From: Nectonema munidae
Lineage: Eukaryota > Nematomorpha > Nectonematoida > Nectonematidae
Reading direction: 5' to 3'
Length of the DNA stretch: 64,000 bases
Assembly (NCBI GenBank): GCA_030549495.1
Contig: JAUIRK010001060.1
Location: forward strand, 372,001 to 436,000
Shown here: positions 57,901 through 64,000 of the stretch, piece by piece
How the letters are laid out: every line of letters starts with the position of its first letter
Numbering within the stretch: position 1 is the first letter of the stretch
Translations under genes and position numbers: made by a program
The notes under the pieces: generated by a model
Told to the model about the DNA's origin: nothing
Databases searched by the model: none
What the model saw: only the letters and a program-made list of their open reading frames with translations

Positions 57901-60900
57901 TATTTTCTCTTTTTCAATTCTATTTTATCTTTTTTCAATTTTATTTTGTGCTTTTCCAATTCTATTTTATTCCTTTTCAATTCCATTTTGTCCTTTTTCA
58001 ATTCTATTTTCTCTTTTTATAATTTTATTTTCTCCTTTTCCAATTCTATTTTGTTCTTTTTCAATTCTATTTTATTCTTTTGCAATTCAATTTTGTTCTT
58101 TTTCAATTCTATTTTATTCTTTTTCAATTCCATTTTGTCCTTTTGAAATTCTATTTTCTTTTTTTTCAATTCTATTTTCTCTTTTTTCAATTTTATTTTG
58201 TGCTTTTCTAATTCTATTTTGTCCTTTTTCAATTCTATTTTATTCTTTTGCAATTCAATTTTGTTCTTTTTCAATTCTATTTTATTCTTTTCCAATTCCA
58301 TTTTGTCATTTTGTTATTCTATTTTCTCTTTATTCAATTCTATTTTCTCTTTTTTCAATTCTATTTTCTCTTTCTTCAATTTTATTTTGTGCTTTTTCAA
58401 TTCTATTTTATTCCTTTTCAATTACATTTTGTCCTTTTTCAATTCTATTTTGTTCTTTTTCAATTCTATTTTATTCTTTTGCAATTCAATTTTGTTCTTT
58501 TTCAATTCTATTTTATTCTTTTTTAATTCCATTTTGTCATTTGAAATTCTATTTTCTTTTTTTTCAATTCTATTTTCTCTTTTTTCAATTTTATTTTGTG
58601 CTTTTCCAATTCTATTTTATTCCTTTTCAATTCCATTTTGTCTTTTTGCAATTCAATTTTCTCTTTTTATAATTTTATTTTCTCCTTTTCCAATTCTATT
58701 TTGTCCTTTTTCAATTCTATTTTATTCTTTTGCAATTCAATTTTATCCTTTTTCAATTCTATTTTCTCTTTTTATAATTTTATTTTCTCCTTTTCCAATT
58801 CAATTTTGTTCTTTTTCAATTCTATTTTATTCTTTTTCAATTCCATTTTGCCCTTTTGATATTCTATTTTATCTTTTTTCAATTTTATTTTGTCTTTTTT
58901 TCAATTCTATTTTGTGCTTTTCCAATTCTATTTTATTCCTTTTCAATTCCATTTTGTCCTTTTTCAATTCTATTTTCTCTTTTTATAATTTTATTTTCTC
59001 CTTTTCCAATTCTATTTTGTCCTTTTTCAATTCTATTTTATTCTTTTGCAATTCAATTTTGTTCTTTTTTAATTCTATTTTATTCATTTGAAATTCTATT
59101 TTCTTTTTTTTCAATTCTATTTTCTCTTTTTTCAATTTTATTTTGTGCTTTTCTAATTCTATTTTGTCCTTTTTCAATTCTATTTTATTCTTTTGCAATT
59201 CAATTTTGTTCTTTTTCAATTCTATTTTATTCTTTTCCAATTCCATTTTGTCATTTTGATATTCTATTTTCTCTTTATTCAATTCTATTTTCTCTTTTTT
59301 CAATTCTATTTTCTCTTTCTTCAATTTTATTTTGTGCTTTTCCAGTTCTATTTTATTACTTTTCAATTCCATTTTGTCCTTTTTCAATTCTATTTTATTC
59401 TTTTTCAATTCTATTTTTCCTTTTCCAATTCAATTTTGTTCTTTTTCAATTCTATTTTATTCTTTTGCAATTCAATTTTGTTCTTTTTCAATTCTATTTT
59501 ATTCTTTTTCAATTCCATTTTGTCTTTTGAAATTCTATTTTCTTTTTTTCAATTCTATTTTTCTCTTTTTTCAATTTTATTTTGTGCTTTTCCAATTCTA
59601 TTTTATTCCTTTTCAATTCCATTTTGTCCTTTTTCAATTCTATTTTATCTTTTTATAATTTTATTTTCTCCTTTTCCAATTCTATTTTGTCCTTTTTCAA
59701 TTCTATTTTATTCTTTTGCAATTCAATTTTGTTCTTTTTCAATTCTATTTTATTCTTTTGCAATTCAATTTTGTTCTTTTTGAATTCTATTTTATTCTTT
59801 TTCAATTCCATTTTGTCATTTGAAATTCTATTTTCTTTTTTTTCAATTCTATTTTCTCTTTTTTCAATTTTATTTTGTGCTTTTCCAATTCTATTTTATT
59901 CCTTTTCAATTCCATTTTGTCCTTTTTCAATTCTATTTTATCTTTTTATAATTTTATTTTCTCCTTTTCCAATTCTATTTTGTTCTTTTTCAATTCTATT
60001 TTATTCTTTTGCAATTCAATTTTGTTCTTTTTCAATTCTATTTTATTCTTTTTTAATTCCATTTTGTCATTTGAAATTCTATTTTCTTTTTTTTCAATTC
60101 TATTTTCTCTTTTTTCAATTTTATTTTGTGCTTTTCCAATTCTATTTTATTCCTTTTCAATTCCATTTTGTCCTTTTTCAATTCAATTTTCTCTTTTTAT
60201 AATTTTATTTTCTCCTTTTCCAATTCTATTTTGTCCTTTTTCAATTCTATTTTATTCTTTTGCAATTCAATTTTTTCCTTTTTCAATTCTATTTTCTCTT
60301 TTTATAATTTTATTTTCTCCTTTTCCAATTCAATTTTGTCTTTTTTCAATTTTATTTTATTCTTTTTCAATTATATTTTGTCCTTTTGATATTCTATTTT
60401 CTCTTTTTTCAATTCTATTTTCTCTTTTTTCAATTTTATTTTGTGCTTTTCCAATTCTATTTTATTCCTTTTCAATTCCATTTTGTCCTTTTTCAATTCT
60501 ATTTTCTCTTTTTATAATTTTATTTTCTCCTTTTCCAATTCTATTTTGTCCTTTTTCAATTCTATTTTATTCTTTTGCAATTCAATTTTGTTCTTTTTGA
60601 ATTCTATTTTATTCTTTTTCAATTCCATTTTGTCATTTGAAATTCTATTTTCTTTTTTTTCAATTCTATTTTCTCTTTTTTCAAATTTATTTTGTGCTTT
60701 TCCAATTCTATTTTATTCCTTTTCAATTCCATTTTGTCCTTTTTCAATTCTATTTTCTCTTTTTATAATTTTATTTTCTCCTTTTCCAATTCTATTTTGT
60801 CCTTTTTCAATTCTATTTTATTCTTTTGCAATTCAATTTTGTTCTTTTTCAATTCTATTTTATTCTTTTTCAATTCCATTTTGTCATTTGAAATTCTATT

Positions 60901-63900
60901 TTCTTTTTTTTCAATTCTATTTTCTCTTTTTTTCAATTTTATTTTGTGCTTTTCCAATTCTATTTTATTCCTTTTCAATTCCATTTTGTCCTTTTTCAAT
61001 TCTATTTTCTCTTTTTATAATTTTATTTTCTCCTTTTCCAATTCTATTTTGTCCTTTTTCAATTCTATTTTATTCTTTTGCAATTCAATTTTGTTCTTTT
61101 TCAATTCTATTTTATTCTTTTTCAATTCCATTTTGTCCATTTGAAATTCTATTTTCTTTTTTTCAATTCTATTTTCTCTTTTTTTCAATTTTATTTTGTG
61201 CTTTTCCAATTCTATTTTATTCCTTTTCAATTCCATTTTGTCCTTTTTCAATTCTATTTTCTCTTTTTATAATTTTATTTTCTCCTTTTCCAATTCTATT
61301 TTGTCCTTTTTCAATTCTATTTTATTCTTTTGCAATTCAATTTTGTCTTTTTGCAATTCTATTTTATTCTTTTTCAATTCCATTTTGTCCTTTTGATATT
61401 CTATTTTCTCTTTTTCAATTCTATTTTATCTTTTTTCAATTTTATTTTGTGCTTTTCCAATTCTATTTTATTCCTTTCCAATTCCATTTTCTCCTTTTTC
61501 AATTCTATTTTCTCTTTTTTAATTCATTTTCTCCTTTTCAATTCTATTTTGTGCTTTTTCAATTCTATTTTATTCTTTTGCAATTCAATTTTGTCCTTTT
61601 GAATTCTATTTTCTCTTTTTTTCAATTCTATTTTCCCCTTTTTTCAATTCAATTTTGTCCTTTTCCAATTCAATTTTGATTTTCCTTTTTCAATTCTATT
61701 TTATTCTTTTGCAATTCAATTTTGTTCTTTTTCAATTCTATTTTATTCTTTTTCAATTCCATTTTGTCCATTTGAAATTCTATTTTCTTTTTTTCAATTC
61801 TATTTTTTCTCTTTTTTCAATTTTATTTTGTGCTTTTCCAATTCTATTTTATTCCTTTTCAATTCCATTTTGTCCTTTTTCAATTCTATTTTATCTTTTT
61901 ATAATTTTATTTTCTCCTTTTCCAATTCTATTTTGTCCTTTTTCAATTCTATTTTATTCTTTTGCAATTCAATTTTGTTCTTTTTCAATTCTATTTTATT
62001 CTTTTTCAATTCCATTTTGTCATTTTGAAATTCTATTTTCTTTTTTTCAATTCTATTTTCTCTTTTTTCAATTTTATTTTGTGCTTTTCCAATTCTATTT
62101 TATTCCTTTTCAATTCCATTTTGTCCTTTTTCAATTCTATTTTCTCTTTTTATAATTTTATTTTCTCCTTTTCCAATTCTATTTTGTCATTTTTCAATTC
62201 TATTTTCTCCTTTTCCAATTCTATTTTGTCCTTTTTCAATTCTATTTTATTCTTTTGCAATTCAATTTTGTTCTTTTTCAATTCTATTTTATTCTTTTGC
62301 AATTCAATTTTGTTCTTTTTCAATTCTATTTTATTCTTTTTCAATTCCATTTTGTCATTTGAAATTCTATTTTCTTTTTTTTCAATTCTATTTTCTCTTT
62401 TTTCAATTTTATTTTGTGCTTTTCCAATTCTATTTTATTCCTTTTCAATTCCATTTTGTCCTTTTTCAATTCTATTTTCTCTTTTTATAATTTTATTTTC
62501 TCCTTTTCCAATTTCATTTTGTCCTTTTTCAATTCTATTTTATTCTTTTGCAATTCAATTTTGTCTTTTTGCAATTCTATTTTATTCTTTTTCAATTCCA
62601 TTTTGTCCTTTTGATATTCTATTTTCTCTTTTTTCAATTCTATTTTCTCTTTTTTCAATTTTATTTTGTGCTTTTCCAATTCTATTTTATTCCTTTTCAA
62701 TTCCATTTTGTCCTTTTTCAATTCTATTTTCTCTTTTTATAATTTTATTTTCTCCTTTTCCAATTCAATTTTGTCTTTTTTCAATTCTATTTTGTCCTTT
62801 TGATATTCTATTTTCTCTTTTTCAATTCTATTTTATCTTTTTTCAATTTTATTTTGTGCTTTTCCAATTCTATTTTATTCCTTTCCAATTCCATTTTCTC
62901 CTTTTTCAATTCTATTTTCTCTTTTTTCAATTTTATTTTGTGCTTTTCCAATTCTATTTTATTCTTTTGCAATTCAATTTTGTCCTTTTGATATTCTATT
63001 TTCTCTTTTTCAATTCTATTTTCTCTTTTTTCAATTCAATTTTGTCCTTTTCCAATTCAATTTTGTCCTTTTTCAATTCTATTTTATTCTTTTGCAATTC
63101 AATTTTGTTCTTTTTCAATTCTATTTTATTCTTTTCCAATTCCATTTTGTCCTTTTGATATTCTATTTTCTCTTTTTTCAATTTTATTTTGTGCTTTTTC
63201 AATTCTATTTTCTCATTTTTAATTTTATTTTCTCTTTTTCCAATTCAATTTTGTCCTTTTTCAATTTTATTTTATTCTTTTTTAATTACATTTTGTCCTT
63301 TTGATATTCTATTTTCTCTTTTCCAATTCTATTTTCTCTTTTTTCAATTTTATTTTGTGCTTTTCCAATCCTATTTTATTCCTTTTCAATTCCATTTTGT
63401 CCTTTTTCAATTCTATTTTCCCTTTTTATAATTTTATTTTCTCCTTTTCCAATTCTATTTTGTCCTTTTTCAATTCTATTTTATTCTTTTGCAATTCAAT
63501 TTTGTTCTTTTTGAATTCTATTTTATTCTTTTTTAATCCCATTTTGTCATTTGAAATTCTATTTTCTTTTTTTTCAATTCTATTTTCTCTTTTTTCAATT
63601 TTATTTTGTGCTTTTTCAATTCTATTTTCTCTTTTTTCAATTCTATTTTCACTTTTTTCAATTTTATTTTGTGCTTTTCCAATTCTATTTTATTCTTTTG
63701 CAATTCAATTTTGTCCTTTTGCAATTCTATTTTCTCTTTTTATAATTTTATTTTCTCCTTTTCCAATTCAATTTTGTCTTTTTTCAATTTTATTTTATTC
63801 TTTTTCAATTATATTTTGTCCTTTTGATATTCTATTTTCTCTTTTTTCAATTCTATTTTCTCTTTTTTCAATTTTATTTTGTGCTTTTCCAATTTTATTT

Positions 63901-64000
63901 TATTCCTTTTCAATTCCATTTTGTCCTTTTTCAATTCTATTTTCTCTTTTTATAATTTTATTTTCTCCTTTTCCAATTCTATTTTGTCATTTTTCAATTC

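Larger units (their letters stand above)
26393..64000 (+). repeat. Giant 21-bp satellite array with higher-order structure, continuing past the window
   Basis: About 37.6 kb (roughly 1,790 units) consist of a 21-bp monomer: the fairly constant AATTCTATTTT followed by a variable ten-base block such as GTCCTTTTTC, ATTCTTTTGC, CTCTTTTTTC, CTCCTTTTCC, GTGCTTTTCC or ATTCCTTTTC. The plus strand is about 80 percent pyrimidine with roughly one G per unit, an extreme strand asymmetry kept over the whole array. No orientation reversal was seen. Twenty-one bp equals two helical turns and seven codons. Single-base indels in T runs shift the phase locally. No other gene or unrelated insertion was noticed between 26,393 and the right edge. 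Function is unknown; centromeric or heterochromatic satellite is possible. Confidence 0.97.

Noticed and set aside
26393-64000. Long plus-strand frames (Phe/Ile/Leu/Ser repeats, up to 592 codons, e.g. 45,741-47,519) and minus-strand Lys/Glu repeats as genes
   Set aside because: They follow automatically from a stop-free 21-bp monomer, overlap in several frames at once, are broken by one-base indels and have no start, splice or domain signals.
26393-64000. CRISPR array
   Set aside because: Repeats have no unique spacers of constant length, unit length is 21 bp without gaps, and the DNA is eukaryotic.
26393-64000. Telomeric repeat
   Set aside because: The unit is 21 bp, AT-rich and G-poor, with no TTAGG-type hexamer or pentamer.

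Overview
The window is AT-rich nuclear DNA of an invertebrate animal. It holds one intronless seven-transmembrane receptor gene, decayed DNA transposons (piggyBac, pogo/Tigger, hAT-like), a CR1/Jockey-like LINE and microsatellites, with no prokaryotic features. The style of the receptor and repeats would suit an arthropod such as a parasitic copepod, but nothing in the sequence proves the species.

Left part, 1-24,070. This is intergenic DNA littered with element fossils: a hAT-like MITE (778-1226), a ~149-bp tandem repeat (2341-2667), a short element carrying 31-bp repeats (about 4098-4724), a 79-bp-arm near-perfect palindrome whose arms carry a hammerhead-ribozyme-like core (6475-6660), two piggyBac transposase remnants on opposite strands (7330-7770 minus, 9615-10610 plus), two copies of a SINE-like or LINE-3'-end repeat (about 5938-6060 and 12020-12120), and a pogo/Tigger remnant (about 12400-13330). 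The only gene called with good confidence is a 402-residue divergent rhodopsin-like GPCR on the plus strand at 16935-18143.

Right part, 24,070-64,000. A giant array of a 21-bp satellite fills the window from 26,393 to its right edge, about 37.6 kb or roughly 1,790 monomers. A small outlier patch (24,075-24,197) lies on the far side of an inserted, internally deleted LINE. The array has several levels of organisation: 21-bp monomers, a 63-bp trimer, a 252-bp twelve-monomer higher-order repeat, and duplications with offsets of about 2.0, 2.3, 5.8, 7.5 and 11.5 kb. Because the unit is seven codons long and lacks stops in five of six frames, it produces hundreds of long but meaningless reading frames. 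The listed plus- and minus-strand peptides (FNSILSF-type and KIELKKD-type) are not treated as genes.

The most interesting thread is that related 21-bp units occur in two other places. Seven diverged units at 9065-9208 lie downstream of an exon-like stretch with an apparent splice acceptor. A few units form the outer ends of a foldback (inverted-repeat) element at 20,730-21,165. Together they suggest that the satellite derives either from a Lys/Glu-rich heptapeptide-coding exon or from a foldback-type mobile element, and was later amplified and homogenised into higher-order repeats.
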